Shown: positions 47,471-60,035, numbered from the stretch's first letter. The stretch is DNA of 64,000 nucleotides from Sternotherus odoratus (GCA_032164245.1 JAVMKO010000002.1:94253340-94317339), one strand, 5' to 3'. Notes: generated from the letters alone by a model not told the origin. Made by a program: numbers and translations.

Positions 47471-47775
47471 AGACTCTACCTTTAAACATCAGCTCTGCTC
47501 CTGCTCCCTTGCTCTTCAGTGAATTTAAAACTGTGATTGGAGTGAGTTACTTGACAAATTCTGACAACCCTTTTCCAGTATCATTTTCACAGCTCATTGT
47601 GGCTAAATTGAGTGCGGGAGGGATTTTGGTGTGGGAAGAAAGGAGGAGAGTGTCCACAAAAGGTTTCAAACCTGGGAGCAGAGGGGAGGTGGAGAAGTGA
47701 AAATAGAAAAGCAACTGCTTGATCTTAGGGTCAGAATTATAATTGATTTTTAGTTAACAATCCAATTAATTTATA

Positions 47776-48069
47776 CAGTAGACTCTCGATTATCCAGGAT
47801 TGGGTTAACCAGGATGTAAAAAAAAAAAAAATACACGTAACTCACAGGGCCGACTCTGGCTTTGCTGCCGCCCCAAGAACACAAAAAACCACCAGGGTGC
47901 AGGGCAGCCAGTGAAGCAACAACCCCTCCCCCCTGGCTCAGGGTGGCTGATGAACCAACCTTCCTCCCCCCCCCCCCCCCAAATATTTCCTATGGATGGT
48001 GATTATCCGGGATTTTATTAACCAGAATTATTTTTTTCCCTATCATCCCGGATAATCGAGAGTCTACTG
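47776..48069. mobile_element. Pogo/Tigger-like MITE
   Basis: The ends CAGTAGACTCTCGATTATCC and GGATAATCGAGAGTCTACTG are perfect 20-bp inverted repeats, flanked by TA on both sides (47774-47775 and 48070-48071). The interior contains an A run, a CTCACAGGGCCGACTCTGGC segment and C runs. No transposase. Confidence 0.93.
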
Positions 48070-48213
48070 TACTCATTTAATTAGATTGGAACCCCAGACA
48101 TAGAAACACACTTTTGAATTCCCTCTTTTACCCTGTGTGGCAGGAATGAGGATGAAGACCTATTTGATGCATCTATTTAGGAGCATAATTTTAGGTGTCC
48201 ACATTTGAAAATA

Positions 48214-48382
48214 CACAGCTACCTCGATATAACGTGATCCGATATCATGCAAATTCTGGTATAACGCAGTAAAGGAGCACTCTGGGGGGCACGGCTAAAG
48301 CACGTCCGACATGAAAGCAAATTCGATAACAGCTGTACGATTGTTTGGCTCCTGAGGACAGCGTTGTATTGAGGTAGCAGTG
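48214..48382. mobile_element. Tc1/mariner-type MITE
   Basis: It starts CACAGCTACCTCGATATAACG and ends CGTTGTATTGAGGTAGCAGTG, imperfect inverted repeats with TA on both sides (48212-48213 and 48383-48384). At 169 bp it is non-autonomous. Confidence 0.85.
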
Positions 48383-48384
48383 TA

Positions 48385-50644
48385 TTGGCCTTGATCTTTT
48401 TAAAGAAAGCTTTTTGTAAAAATAGGACTTATTTTTTTTTTTTAAACTGGTATTCTTGTAAATTACCTGTTCTGGTAATTACACTTACCTAAGTTTTCTC
48501 TAATTTCAGTTGGTGGTTGGGAGCACAGATCCTCAGCTAGTGTAAATTGGCGATTGGACTCTAACATTGACGTGCCAAATTACATCCTCTGTGGATCTGC
48601 CTCATGATATTCTTCACTTTCAGTCCTTAACATACCAAGTAGTATCACTGTGCAGCTAAAAAGGTACATTTTAGAGATGAGTGATTTATGGGTGTGTAAA
48701 AAAGGTTTACTAAGCACTTTTGAGATCATTTATGATGAAGGATAATATATAAATTAAACTTACTATAATTTTTAGCTCAGCATCAGTAAAATGTTACTGT
48801 TTAAAAGTCAATTAAGTGTAGCAGAAAGGATTAATAGTTGGGTTTCCTCTTCAGTAGTGTTGGTTAATTTATGTGCTCCTTCCCAGTAAAACATGCCCAT
48901 TCTATGTATGTTGGTTTGGTCTTATGCCTCTCTTTAAGTATTCTAGTTGGAGACAGGATTAGTCTTGGTAACCTCTGTTTTCCACACGTCTATACACCAC
49001 TTATGAAAAAGCAATCACTGCAACTCATAAATATATGCTCTATACCTCTAAAGACATGTAAAACATATTTAAGCTATAAGACTGTATAAACAGCAAGCAA
49101 TTCTAATGATCGCCAGGGAGAACGTTGATCTGATCTATTCAGAACCTAGAAATATGTGCATAGTCTTGTTGCTCAGCTCTGTTTTTTAATTTTTTTTTTA
49201 AATATGTCTCATGAAAGAATTAAACAAGAGAAGTACTTTCTTGAGTTGTGTAATAAAATAGCATCCTGCCTTGTGGTCTCTCTTGGTGGGATAAAAGGCC
49301 CTCTGTCTAGTTTCTTGGGTTTGGGTCTGATTTTCCACTGCCTTTCACTTGGTGTAGTCATTTACACCTGTGCAAAGTGGGTGTAAATGATGACTCAGGG
49401 TGCAAGGTACAGAGAATTAGGTCCTCCATCTGCTGCAAATGCCTTCCTGTGAATTTTAGCTCCCTTGAATCTGTTCCCAGAATGGAGCTTGGTTCTACTG
49501 GAACTAAAAATTGACTTGTTTTGTGCTACTTGCAATTGCTTTGGAAATCAAGCTGCTGCACCTTTTCTGTACAAGGGACTGTCTCACTAAAAATAGCAGC
49601 CATTCTACTCTGCAGTGCACCTCGCTCTGAGGTGCATGCACCGATGAACCTGCGCACTGGAACTGGTTTTGTGAGGAGTAGCAATGTTGGACAGCATATG
49701 GAATGAAAGGTGGACACTGCTAGGCTAAAATAAATCATTTGTGTTACAAACAAAACCAAAGATTATTAAAAGAAACATTTTTAAAAAATCTAACTTTTCA
49801 TCCTTTTATGCTGTTTGTGGCTGAGCTTGAACAACAACAATGAACAGATTAGGTGCACTTGTGTTTCTAATCTTCAGGTTTTTGTACACTAACACAATGC
49901 TATATTATTGCAATGCAAACAGAACACGAGGGGGTTTTTTTTTGTTGGTTTTTTTTGGGACGGGGGTAAACTTCAACAGAAGCAGAGCAAATCCTCTTTC
50001 CAGATCCCCATGCTGATCATCTTGGGAACATCAGCATTGTCAATTCCAAATATATATATTTTTAAAGGCAGCCTCCAAATAATCATAAGATTGGTTTTAA
50101 AAATCTATAATTTTGAGGTTCTTCATATTTACTTTCTGACTCGTTAGGCTTTGGGATACATTCGGGTCATGTTTTCAAGCTTTTCTCTGCAACCATGAGG
50201 GCTAGAAATGTACGTATTTATATGTATGCACATATCAGATATTTTAAACAAATATTCTATATTCTCTCACAATGTGAATTTGGGGCAACATTTGGCCTGA
50301 CTGTCCCTTTTTGAGCCTTCTTGTGGTGAAGTTTGTGACTGAAACTTTAATTCCCCATCCCCCTGACCACAACTACCAGAGACTGACAAATTTATTTCAA
50401 CAACATTTCACCCAAAAATTGCCCTTCTCACCTAATTCTACACATTATCAGATGATGGCGAGAGTAGTGTTTGGGTTTGTTTTTAGTTTTAGGTTCAGTT
50501 GGACTGTATTTGAACCTCATTGACTTTCGCCTTCCTCCAGATCATTGCAAGAGTCTGGTTGGGGACGATTTTCAACTACTGTATTGTATTGTGTTTTGAG
50601 GAATATTAATTCAGTTCAAATCTCCTCTACTGTTTAGAATAGGA
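48385..50644 (+). other. Intronic sequence, nothing recognised
   Basis: No exon or clear repeat family. Short T and G tracts only. Confidence 0.5.
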
Positions 50645-50660
50645 TCTGCCCTCTGAAGAT

Positions 50661-50885
50661 GCGACAGAGAGTCCTGTGGCACCTTAAAGACTAACAAAAG
50701 TATTGAAGCATAAACTTTCGTGGGCTAGTCCCCACTTCGTCGGATGCATGCAATTGACTTTTCCACTGCATGCATCCGACGAAGTGGGTTACTAGCCCAT
50801 GGAAGCTTATGCTTCAATACTTTTGTTAAGTCTTTAAGGTGCCACGGGACTCTTAGTCTGGGTTTGAAGAAGCGACAAACATGGC
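50661..50885. mobile_element. PLE inverted tail pair forming a hairpin
   Basis: The left arm (50670-50752, reverse orientation) and the right arm (50767-50851, + orientation) are near-perfect inverted copies of the PLE tail, with only a 14-bp spacer. A target duplication of about 15 bp (TCTGCC-CTCTGAAGAT, 50645-50660; TCTGCCTCTGAAGAT, 50886-50900) flanks the unit, so it integrated as an inverted pair in one event. Confidence 0.88.
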
Positions 50886-50900
50886 TCTGCCTCTGAAGAT

Positions 50901-53833
50901 AGCTGCTTAGTCCATCACTTGACAAACATAGTTTAAATGGGTTGCATGTTCCTGTTTTTAAAAGTGTCCTTTCTTGTGTGTACCACAAATGGTTGATCTG
51001 GTAGCTGATAGTAAGGACACTCTTCTGGGCTTTATGATATTGGTGACTTCTAATTTGTGGAATTGGTGGAGTGCATACAGTGAAATAGCAGGGAAAAATG
51101 AGCAAACTAGTAAACTTGCAGTCTAGTAGGAGTTGTAAAGGAGAAGCTGTAGTGAAAGTCTGTTATTGTTTTGGGTTGGCTATCTCCTGAGTAGAGTCTG
51201 ACCCCTTTGCGACCTTCCTTTGTGCTTCCGGGAGGGTTCCTGAGTGTACATTTCTTTCTGGGTAAGAAAGAAATGAGTAAGGCAGGATCTTTCCTTCCGT
51301 GAGTGTTCTACCTTAATAAAATCTTTCCATTGTTATCTAGCACTGGATCTTCTATATATCTGTTTTCCTTGCTGACCTAAGATCTGCTTTTAAAAAGACT
51401 TTTGAGCATGCCAGAATAAAACTGCCATAAGCAGGAGTTGGGGAAACAGTTGAATTTATAAAACTATCTTTGGGCAAAAGAGGCTGTTTTACAGTGACTT
51501 CCTTCCCACCACCTTTAACTTAAAACTTCAATTATGAATGTTCTTAAACCATGATTTGCTAAAAGGAAAAAAATGCTTCCAAATATAGCAATCTGGGTCA
51601 AAAGTTGTATGTAATGTTTATTTCCTTCCTATTTGTAACCATGTTCTTTCTCCAGTGAAATGTAAACAGATCCTAGATATAAAATTCTTTGGGAGTAAAC
51701 ATTGCTGAGTATCACACTCCATAAGTCCAGTCTCCTGAGAAAAGCAGTTAAAGCAAAGGGTGAATATAATAATAGCTTTAAAGAACTAAAAACAGTCAGT
51801 ATCTTGCAATGGAAGTTTTTTTTATCTTGTAATACAAAGGACAAATTACCATACGCCCCCTAAATAGAAGCAAAGCTTTTTTGGTTTTGGCATTAAATGG
51901 AGATGGTGCAATCAAGAGAAAGTGGCTACAGAAAGATGAGTTGTGAATCTGCTGAAGGTGGCTAACTGTACAGTTATTTTAATCTAATTCTTTGCACTTC
52001 GTTTTCATTTTGATTAAACACTAACGGTATATTTAGATCACGAAGGTTGTTCTCTATAAAAAGGCGGTTCCTTGCTTTAGTAATAGGGGTGTCATCCATC
52101 CAATGCGTGCTATCCATCTAACCATTATTGTGTTCTTTCCCCCTATCCAGAACACATAAGGGGGCCCTGGTTTTTTCAGGGTTTAATTTCTATTTCTGGA
52201 ATCATCCCAACATGGCAAAGCCACATGATTTTTCGGTTAAGTGGGGTTGTTTTTTTGGGAGAACTATGATTGAGTAAAAGTGTGAGTGAATCTAATACTT
52301 ACGAAGGTGAAGGACTTGTAGAGAAGGGCTTGAGGCAAATTAATTGTAGCCAGCTGTTGAGCAAGCTTCGCTACACATGCACACACACCTTCTTACTTCG
52401 ACCTTCAGCATTCCAGATGAGCCTGTACTAGGTAACTTTTTGATTAGACATTGCTGATCATGTCCCATTTCTCTCCCACCCATTCCAAAGTACTTGCAAA
52501 TATCATCTGAAAGTCTACTGGGCGAAGAGCATAATGGCTTCAGTCTAGACCTGCAGAGTAACTTCGGACACTTAACCTTTAAAGTTTTATGTCAAATTTA
52601 CTGCAATGTTTTATCTCTCCTCACTGAGGCCTAGCCCCGTGGCAAGATAAAGAGAAAATTACCAAGGTAAATTAACATAGGCTGGCAAGCAGGCAATAGT
52701 GGATTGGGGGATCACCTGGCCATCTAGAATAATAGGTGGGAATCATTTGGATTTTAATAAAAGAAAAATAAACTCAGAGGCACAGAAATTATTTGCAGTA
52801 GTTTATTTAACTTGTGTGTGTGTTTTTTTTAAATAAACCTACTACATACGATTGTCATCACTAGAATAACTTTGCTTGCATGCAGTATTACAATCTCCCA
52901 CTTTCTTCTGTCTTTGTCCGCTTAGATTTTAATCTCTTCAAGACCGAGATTATCTCTTCCTCTTTGTTTGGAAAGCACCTGGCATATTTTGGGCATTCTT
53001 GTATCTCTAAACAATTAATAGTAAGATTATTTCAAAGAACAACTAATAAAATGTTTTTTTAATACTACTTTGTCAAAGAATGTCCTTTTCCTCTTAAGTA
53101 AAGATACAACCAAACTCCATAAACTGATTTGCTTGTTGGAGGAAATGAGGCTATTCATGGAACCCTAATCCTCCATAAGTAAGTAATATACTTTTGATTA
53201 TGTCCTCTAAAGGCTCCTGCTCTTGTCCATAAAATGGAACGTCTGCATTTTAGCTGCAGAATGTGTTTGACTGTATTCCCACTATTTCATGTTAAGAAGC
53301 GAAACCAACACCCATAACACACAACCCCAAAGGAACAGTAAAGCATTACATTAAAATGCATTAGGAAACCTGTAGTGTGCACCAGAAGGATCTACATGGC
53401 CCAATTAATGTCCAACATGTTCATGTGCTGTGGAAATCGTATGCCCATAGTGCATATTACCCTACTGTGTAGACAAATCCTCAGCTGTGTTTTCTTCTGG
53501 ATGCTTTTCCCACAGTTTCAAGAACATGTTCCAGACTGACTCTGGGAGATTATGAAAGGCCACCTGTGCATAGTAGGGGAACAGTGGAAGGACTGTTTGA
53601 ACCATTAGTGCTATTACAAAGGTGACCTCCATGCACACTGGCAACTAAATGGAGTTTGACCTGCACCTATGTAGCTTGGAGCCCTTTTGTGTGTGGATCG
53701 AATGCATTTTACAAGCCTGTTTGGAGGCTGTTCTTAGAATGGTAAATTTCTTTAGGTTAGATGATGCTAAAGTGCATTACCTCATTGAGTAAGAGATGTT
53801 GTAAAAAATAAGCTGTTCTATTCACATTGTTTG
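50901..53833 (+). other. Intronic sequence, nothing recognised
   Basis: AT-rich; no exon, RNA gene or clear repeat was identified. At 53365-53475 there are weak MITE-like words (GTAGTGTGCACCAGAAGG ... GTGTAGACAAATCC). Confidence 0.5.
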
Positions 53834-53841
53834 CACTAAAG

Positions 53842-54160
53842 CAGGGGTGGGCAGACTACGGCCCGTGGGCCACATCCGTCCGGGGTTGGGAGGGTGCCTC
53901 TGTCAGGGGCGATCAGGGCACAAGGGGGCTTAGAGGGGCTGGGGTCTTGGGTGGTGGTGGTTAGAGGCGGGGGCCCGGATCAGGGGACAAGGAGTGGGGG
54001 GAGGGGAGGTTGGATGGGGAAGGTAGTCAGTTGGAGGGAGGTGGGAGGGAGTTGGATAGGGGGTGGGGCCAGGCTGTTTGGCGAGGCACAGCGAGGTATC
54101 TGTATGGAGGCTGGGTATGCCTCCATACAATTTTGAACCCCAAGAAGTTTGCCCAGCCTG
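53842..54160. mobile_element. Non-autonomous hAT element, family B
   Basis: The ends CAGGGGTGGGCAGACTACGG and CAAGAAGTTTGCCCAGCCTG are inverted. CACTAAAG is duplicated exactly (53834-53841 and 54161-54168). The G-rich interior resembles the element at 15.8 kb. Confidence 0.93.
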
Positions 54161-54168
54161 CACTAAAG

Positions 54169-54564
54169 CAATGGTTTTCAACCAGGGGTATGCAGAAGTC
54201 TTCCAGGAGGTACATCAGCTCATCTGGACATTTGCCTAGTTTTACAACAGGCTACATAAAAAGCACTAGTGAAGTCAGTACAAACTGAAATTTGATACAG
54301 ACAATGACTTGTTTATACCACTCTATATACTATGTACTCTGAAATGCAAGTACAATATTTATATTTCAGCTGATTTATTTTATAACTATATGGTAAAACG
54401 AGAAAGTCAGCAATTTTTCAGTAATAGTGTGCTGTGATATTTTTGAATTTTTATGTCTGATTTTGTAAGCAAGTCGTTTTTAAATGATGTGAAGCTTGGG
54501 GTCATGCAAGACAAATTTGAGCCCTGGAAGGGGTACAGGAATGTGGAAAGAGAGAGAGCCACTG
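54169..54564. mobile_element. Non-autonomous hAT element, family E
   Basis: It starts CAATGGTTTTCAACCAGGGG and ends AGAGAGAGAGCCACTG. Inside are GGTACATCAGCTCATCTGG and TTTTACAACAGGCTACATAA, typical of a common AT-rich hAT family. The right flank TACTAAAG (54565-54572) differs by one base from the left flank CACTAAAG (54161-54168), which is also the right duplication of the previous element. Confidence 0.9.
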
Positions 54565-54572
54565 TACTAAAG

Positions 54573-55500
54573 CTCAATTTGTTACACAGTTTGGCCTTCT
54601 CTAATGCTGGTTATCATTTTTCTCTTAGCATAGTTTTTCTCTTGAAGCACCCTCCACCCCATACCCCCAACAAACAAACCCCCAAACTAAAACAACTTTC
54701 TGTTGGATAGCCTTCTGTTTGCTTGGTTTATGTTCTAGTGGGGCAAAATAGCTGTAGGTGTATTCTTGAAATGCCTGCTTAGTGGATCATAAATCTCTTC
54801 TCCTGAATTTGCTTTCTGGGCCTAAAGCTGGAAAGAATACAAACAACAAAACTACTTTCAAACCGAACTGTACAGATTCTGTGGGCAAGCACATAGCCAC
54901 AGCGAGTTCATATGTAAGAAATGTATTTCTTATTCTCTTAGGAAGCACATGAATGAAATGGCTGGGTGTGAATAGGCATGACTCTCTTCTTTAGCCGCCA
55001 TCTTGAACTGGAATTCTGCAGTTCAGGGTGAAACTGAAGCTTGCCTGAAAGCTGCTTCAGGGCCTTTAAAATCTGAAGTGTGTCTCTAAACTTTTTAAAA
55101 ACCCCGTTAATGGACTGTTAATCTATCTTGTGTGTATGCGTACAAATATTTCAATGTTTTTACTTTGTTGTTTTCAAAACTGGATTTCCCCTCATCGGTG
55201 TTGCTATCATGTGTGGATTGTACTACTTTTCCTCCTCCCCCTGTCTTCATTCGTCTGTAGGTAGGGGGGGTGTAGAATCTTGAATTCGATGTCTTTGTCA
55301 GTTGAATCTGTAAAACCTGCTGCTTAGGTGGGGATTTTACTAGTTGTTCAGTCTAAAACTCTTGAACAATAAATAATAATGAGTGTCCAGTATGTCCTTT
55401 AAAAAAAAAATCTATGAAGCCTTGCACCAAAATGCAGTTTGCTTTTTTTACACACTTGAAAGGATTGAAATGGATTGAAAGGTATTTTTTTTTCCTGCTA
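54573..55500 (+). other. Intronic sequence, nothing recognised
   Basis: No exon or clear repeat. An 85-codon frame at 54453-54710 is derived from the hAT element and its flank. Confidence 0.5.
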
Positions 55501-55700
55501 ATGGCCCATCCAGATTTAACAGCCTCTTAGAATTGGCATGCTAATGTACACCTTTTTTTCTTCTTTTTGTGTGTATAAATGCATCTTACTTCTGTTCCAT
55601 TCTATGCATCTGATGAAGTGGATTTAAGTCCACGAAAGCTTATGCTGAAATAAACTGATTAGTCTCTAAGGTGCTACAAGTATTCCTCACTTCCTTTTTA
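55501..55700 (+). mobile_element. PLE 3' tail, + orientation
   Basis: GGCCCATCCAGATTTAACAG, CTTAGAATTGGCATGCTAATG, GCATCTGATGAAGTGGATTT, ACGAAAGCTTATGCTGAAAT and TCTAAGGTGCTACAAGTATT follow the 3' UTR and tail of the PLE family seen at 44.1 and 63.1 kb. Confidence 0.85.
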
Positions 55701-56193
55701 GTGATACTGCTGTAGTATAGTCAATGCCTGTGAGAGAGCTGCTCCCAAGCCGCTCAGGAAGAATTTGTGTGGGGAGGCTTTTGTGGGAGGGGCACGGCTT
55801 ACCATAGTGACTTAAATCCAGGGCTGGCTTCACCTTCTGTCAGTTTTGATGAATTGATAATTGAACAAGGAATCCTGGGTTTGAAAATCCTATTTGGAGC
55901 GGTCCTGGTTGTACTTGGCTCCATGTGAACCATAAACTATGCCACTAATTCAGTCCCAACACAAGGTTCTTTTTAACTGCATGCAGGCAGGAGAGTAATG
56001 ACAACATTTGAAAATACAGATAGTTCATTTCAAGTTATGAATGAAATTTATGAGCCAATTATGGGATAGCGGAGTGTTTGAAAGACTAAGCAGCCACATG
56101 TTCTCACTGCAGTTTGTTTTTATGCTGTGGAATCAATCCTCCCCGTAGCTCTAACTTACAATTGGTCAGGAATCAGGAATTCAGCAGTATTGC
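55701..56193 (+). other. Intronic sequence, nothing recognised
   Basis: No exon or clear repeat. Confidence 0.5.
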
Positions 56194-56201
56194 TTCTAAA
56201 G

Positions 56202-57166
56202 CAGGGGTGGGCAAACTTTTTGGCCCGAGGGCCACACTAGGGTTCAAAATTGTGCGGAGGGCCAGGTAGGGAAGGTCCCGCCCCCTATCCGACCCACCCA
56301 CTTCCCGCCCCGGAATGCCTCCCTCAGAATCCCTGACCCATCCAACCCCCCCATCCTTGTCCCCTGATCGCCCCCCTCTGGAGACCCCCCCACTCTTAAC
56401 TGCCCCCCCAGAACCCCATCCCCTATCTAGCCACCCTGCTCTCTGTTCCCTGACTGCCCCCTCCCGAGACCCACCACCTAAGCCCCCATCCCCAACTTGC
56501 TTGCTTGCTGAGCTGAGCGCCGGGCCCTGCGGCTTGCAGTGCTCCTGCTGCCCCCGGGCGGGGAGCGCAGGGCCCCGTGGCTTGCCGCGGCCGGCCCAGC
56601 TTGGGAGTGCGTGGCCCCGTGGCTCGCCACAGTTGGCCTAGCACCCCCGGCCGGGAGTGCGTGGCCCCGCGGCTTGCCACAGTCGGCCTGGCCGGGGGTG
56701 CGTGGCCCCACGGCTTTCCCTGGTTGGCCCACGGGGCCCCGCAGTTTGCCGCGGTCAGCCTGGCACCCCCTGCCGGGAGTGCGGGGGCCCGCAGCTTGCC
56801 GCAGGCCTGCTGTCCTGGGTTCTGGCGGTGCGCCTGGCCAGCCAAGGGCCGCTGTCTCTGGCTCCGGGTGGCGGCCGGCTGCAGCCTGCTGTTGTCGGCG
56901 ATGCGCCAGCCCCACTTTCCAGGTGGTGCTCCCGGCCGGCTGTGGGTCCACTATCCTGGACGACGCACTGGGCCGCTCTTCGGACGGTGCGCCTGGCTGC
57001 GGGCCCGCTGTCCTGGGCGGCGCGCCAGCAACGCTCTCTGGACAGCACGCCTGGCCAGCAGCCAGCCTGGCTCCCACAGAGGAGAGTGGCACCACTGGTC
57101 CCGCTCCCCCGGCAGGAGCTCGCGGGCCAGATAAAAACAGCTTGCGGGCCAGTTTGCCCACCCCTG
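56202..57166. mobile_element. Non-autonomous hAT element, family B, GC-rich
   Basis: The ends CAGGGGTGGGCAAACTTTTT and GGCCAGTTTGCCCACCCCTG are inverted, and TTCTAAAG is duplicated exactly (56194-56201 and 57167-57174). About 600 bp of the interior (56500-57130) is strongly GC- and CpG-rich, with tandem GGGAGTGCGTGGCCCC-type units. Long open frames in several phases here are compositional, not genes. Confidence 0.95.
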
Positions 57167-57629
57167 TTCTAAAGCAACCTTACCTTTGTCCCATTGAGTG
57201 TAAGTTGAGTAGTATACATGTTGCAGTTTCTTTTAAGCTTATAATTAAAAACTCCACTGTATTGCATATGTTGATTGTAGTGGGCCAGAGTTAAGCTGCT
57301 TTGGAAATACTTACTGTTAACTTCCCAACTGCTCTGCACTTTAATATTTCTATTATAAGAGTCCATATTACATAATTCTTATTAAATAAAAAATACTGGC
57401 AAGTTAAGAAATGTTATTCAACCAGTTGGAAAAGGTTTCATAGGAGACAAAATAGCAGCTGAAGTCTTGTGCACCAAATAAGGCTGACCTTGTGATTTTG
57501 TAAGATTTGAGCCCGGGGAATGGAATATGGTTGATTCATATGCTATGTGTTACTAGAGGTAATTGCCCCTCAGTTGCACCATACCCCATATTCTGAAATT
57601 CTTTCGCACAGTGAATCTCCAAATGCACA

Positions 57630-57721
57630 GATGAGATGCACTTTCTGATGAGATGTGATAAATCGATCCCTGATGCACTGAATACTACCTGCTGGAGGGG
57701 CGGGTAGTATAGACGTACCCT
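57630..57721. mobile_element. Harbinger-type MITE remnant
   Basis: It contains GATGTGATAAATCGATCCCTG and ends GGCGGGTAGTATAGACGTACCCT, the mirror of the AGGGTACGTCTATACTAC terminus. The left part is lost. Confidence 0.55.
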
Positions 57722-57889
57722 TGGAGAGATTAGAGGCAAAGAACTGGTATAGCATGAAATAAATAAGAGGCTTGCAGAAATCGGGGGGGAGGGTATGGTG
57801 GGATTGAGGTATAGTTAGGTCTAGCGACAGAGAAGATTACGTTTGTGGGGGTGTGAGCGCTTTTTAGGTTTTTAGAAATTGTCGCACTG

Positions 57890-58100
57890 TGGCTTGGTCT
57901 TTGCTGCTAAAAAAGGTAGTTTACCTTGGGGTAACTAATGCATGTGGTGCTTTTTGTGAGGTAAAAACACAGCTAAAACCAGGTGCTTTAGTTTTACCAT
58001 GAGGTAAACTCACTAAGATCAACCCTGGAAGTGGGGATAGAACTGTTTGCCTTGCAGTAAAACTAAATGCTTGGTCTTCATTGCGTCTTTACCTCAGTAT
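57890..58100. mobile_element. Probable Harbinger-type MITE
   Basis: GGCTTGGTCTTTGCTGCTAA near the left and GCTTGGTCTTCATTGCG near the right recur in direct sense. GGTAGTTTACCTTGGGGTAA and a mirrored TTACCATGAGGTAAAC lie inside. The boundaries and class are tentative. Confidence 0.35.
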
Positions 58101-58848
58101 AGCTCTCAGTGGTTTGTTACGACATAGTATTGAATTCTCTTGAGTGTTTCCTTTGAGGCTTACTCAGAACTTCCTTCGGTTATAAGGTTAGGTAATTCCT
58201 GGTTTTAAATGAAGGCATTTAAAAAAACAAACCATGCAATCTAAATTCTGTAGTCCTATGGCATTTGAGTAGTAGATGGGTTGACTGATGACTAACTGGA
58301 TTTCCCCTCTGTTCTTTACAGCACTTTGCAAAAAATAAAAAATCAGCATTTACAAGGTGGAATTGTTTTAACGCTTGCTTTTTTTTTTCACGTATTTTTG
58401 AATTCTTAAAATTGTGACATCCCTCCTAATCTAGTTTACAGTATGGAAGAAAGCCAGGAATACTTGTAGGATCTAAGCGTTAGGTTACACTACAGGATTA
58501 TAGCGCGTTTGGTTATAGCGTGTCCCATATAGCGCAATAGGTATTGCGCTAGAGCGTGTGCACACTCAGACCTGGCAGCGCTAAAGCATGGCCACATTTG
58601 CGGCGCTTCTGGTGGCACTGAGAGTAGCGCAATAGGGCAGGTATCCCACAGAGCACCTCTTCCCAATCTGGCACAATGCCTTGTGGGAAGGGGGGCATCA
58701 CTTGCGGCCATTCTGCATCCAGTTCCAACTCCCCGTGATGCTTTGTGTCATTTCCCAGAAATCCCTGTGTTTCCGGCCACCTCGGACACCATCTCTCAAC
58801 AGTTTCAGCAAGGCACGCGCGCTCCGTCGTCGGTTTTCCTTTGCCGTA

Positions 58849-60035
58849 ATGGATCGCGAACTGCTGAAGAGCATGCTGACGAGTGTCGCCAGCACAACTC
58901 TCTGCGCAGCGGAGTTCATTCTTGAAAGGGACCGTGACAGTAGTGATGAGTCTGGTGAAGAAGACAAGATCGAGCTGAGGAACAAATTGGACACTAAACT
59001 GATCATCGCTTTAATGGACATGCTCAGGACCATGGAACACCGCTTCTGGGCACAGGAAACGAGCACTGACTGGTGGGATCGCATCGTCTTGCAAGTGTGG
59101 GACGATGAGCAGTGGCTGCAAAACTTTCGCATGAGAAAAGCCACTTTCATGGGACTGTGTGCTGAACTCGCCCCCGTCCTGCAGCGCCAGGACACCAGAT
59201 TGAGAGGTGCCATCCCGGTGAAGAAGCGGGTGGCTATAGCACTCTGGAAGCTGGCCACCCCAGACAGCTACCGATCTGTTGGCAACCACTTTGGGGTGGG
59301 GAAGTTGACCGTTGGAGTAGTGTTGATGGAAGTGTGCAAGGCCATTAATGGCCTCCTGCTATGAAAAATTGTGACTCTTGATGACGTGCGTGACATCGTG
59401 GCTGGCTTTGAGCAGATGGGTTTCCCTAACTGTGGAGGGGCGATCAATGGGACCCATATACCTATTCTGGCTCCCGAGCTCCTAGCAGAACAGTACATTA
59501 ACCGAAAGGGGTACTTCTCCATGGTTCTTCAGGCGCTTGTGGATCACTGTGGGCGTTTCACTGACATTAATGCAGGCTGGTTGGGACTTTCCCAGACCAG
59601 AGGATCCCCGTGGGGGAAGTGGAAATGCCCATTGTGATTCTTGGCGACCCCGCTTACCCTCTAATGCCCTGGCTCATGAAACCCTACACGGGGAGCCTGG
59701 ACACCATCCAGGAAAGGTTCAACTACAGGGTGAGCCGCTGTCGAATGACTGTGGAGTGTGCCATTGGGCGTCTTAAAGCCCGCTGGAGATGCCTTTATGG
59801 CAAGCTAGACTTGGCAGAGGGAAGTATATCCGCGGTTATTTCCGTGTGCTGTGCCCTACATAATCTCTGTGAGCGGAAGGGCGAAGGCTTCACTATGGCA
59901 TGGACCTCGGAGGTTCAACAGCTGGAGGCCACGTATGCACAGCCAGAGAGTAGGGCTATTAGAGGGGCCCAGCGGGAGGGTACAAGGATCAGGGAAGCCT
60001 TGAGGGAGCATTTTGAGGCTGAAAGCGAGTTCTAA
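58849..60035 (+). pseudogene. Harbinger (PIF-type) DDE transposase, broken
   Basis: The ATG at 58849 starts MDRELLKSMLTSVASTTL. The N-terminus continues with an acidic stretch, WAQETSTDWWDRIVLQVWDD, RKATFMGLCAEL and NHFGVGKLTVGVVL, the helix-turn-helix part. An in-frame TGA at 59362 interrupts, then the same frame gives FPNCGGAINGTHIPILAP. The first catalytic Asp expected in GAIDGTH is Asn (AAT, 59446-59448). Near 59588-59610 a deletion and frame change remove the HDAR block with the second Asp. The third frame then carries ILGDPAYPLMPWLMKPYTG, the MTVECAIGRLKARWR segment with the catalytic Glu, and a C-terminus ending HFEAESEF. The intact family excises and inserts the element. This copy cannot encode an active enzyme. 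Confidence 0.9.

Noticed and set aside
50645..50900. Hairpin considered as a CRISPR-like repeat or a microRNA gene
   Set aside because: It is an inverted pair of a known dispersed PLE tail with its own target duplication. There is no repeat-spacer array, and the arms are far longer than a microRNA precursor.
56539..57294. 251-codon frame and its antisense counterparts
   Set aside because: They lie in the GC-rich tandem interior of a hAT element with clear inverted ends and target duplication; several phases are open at once.
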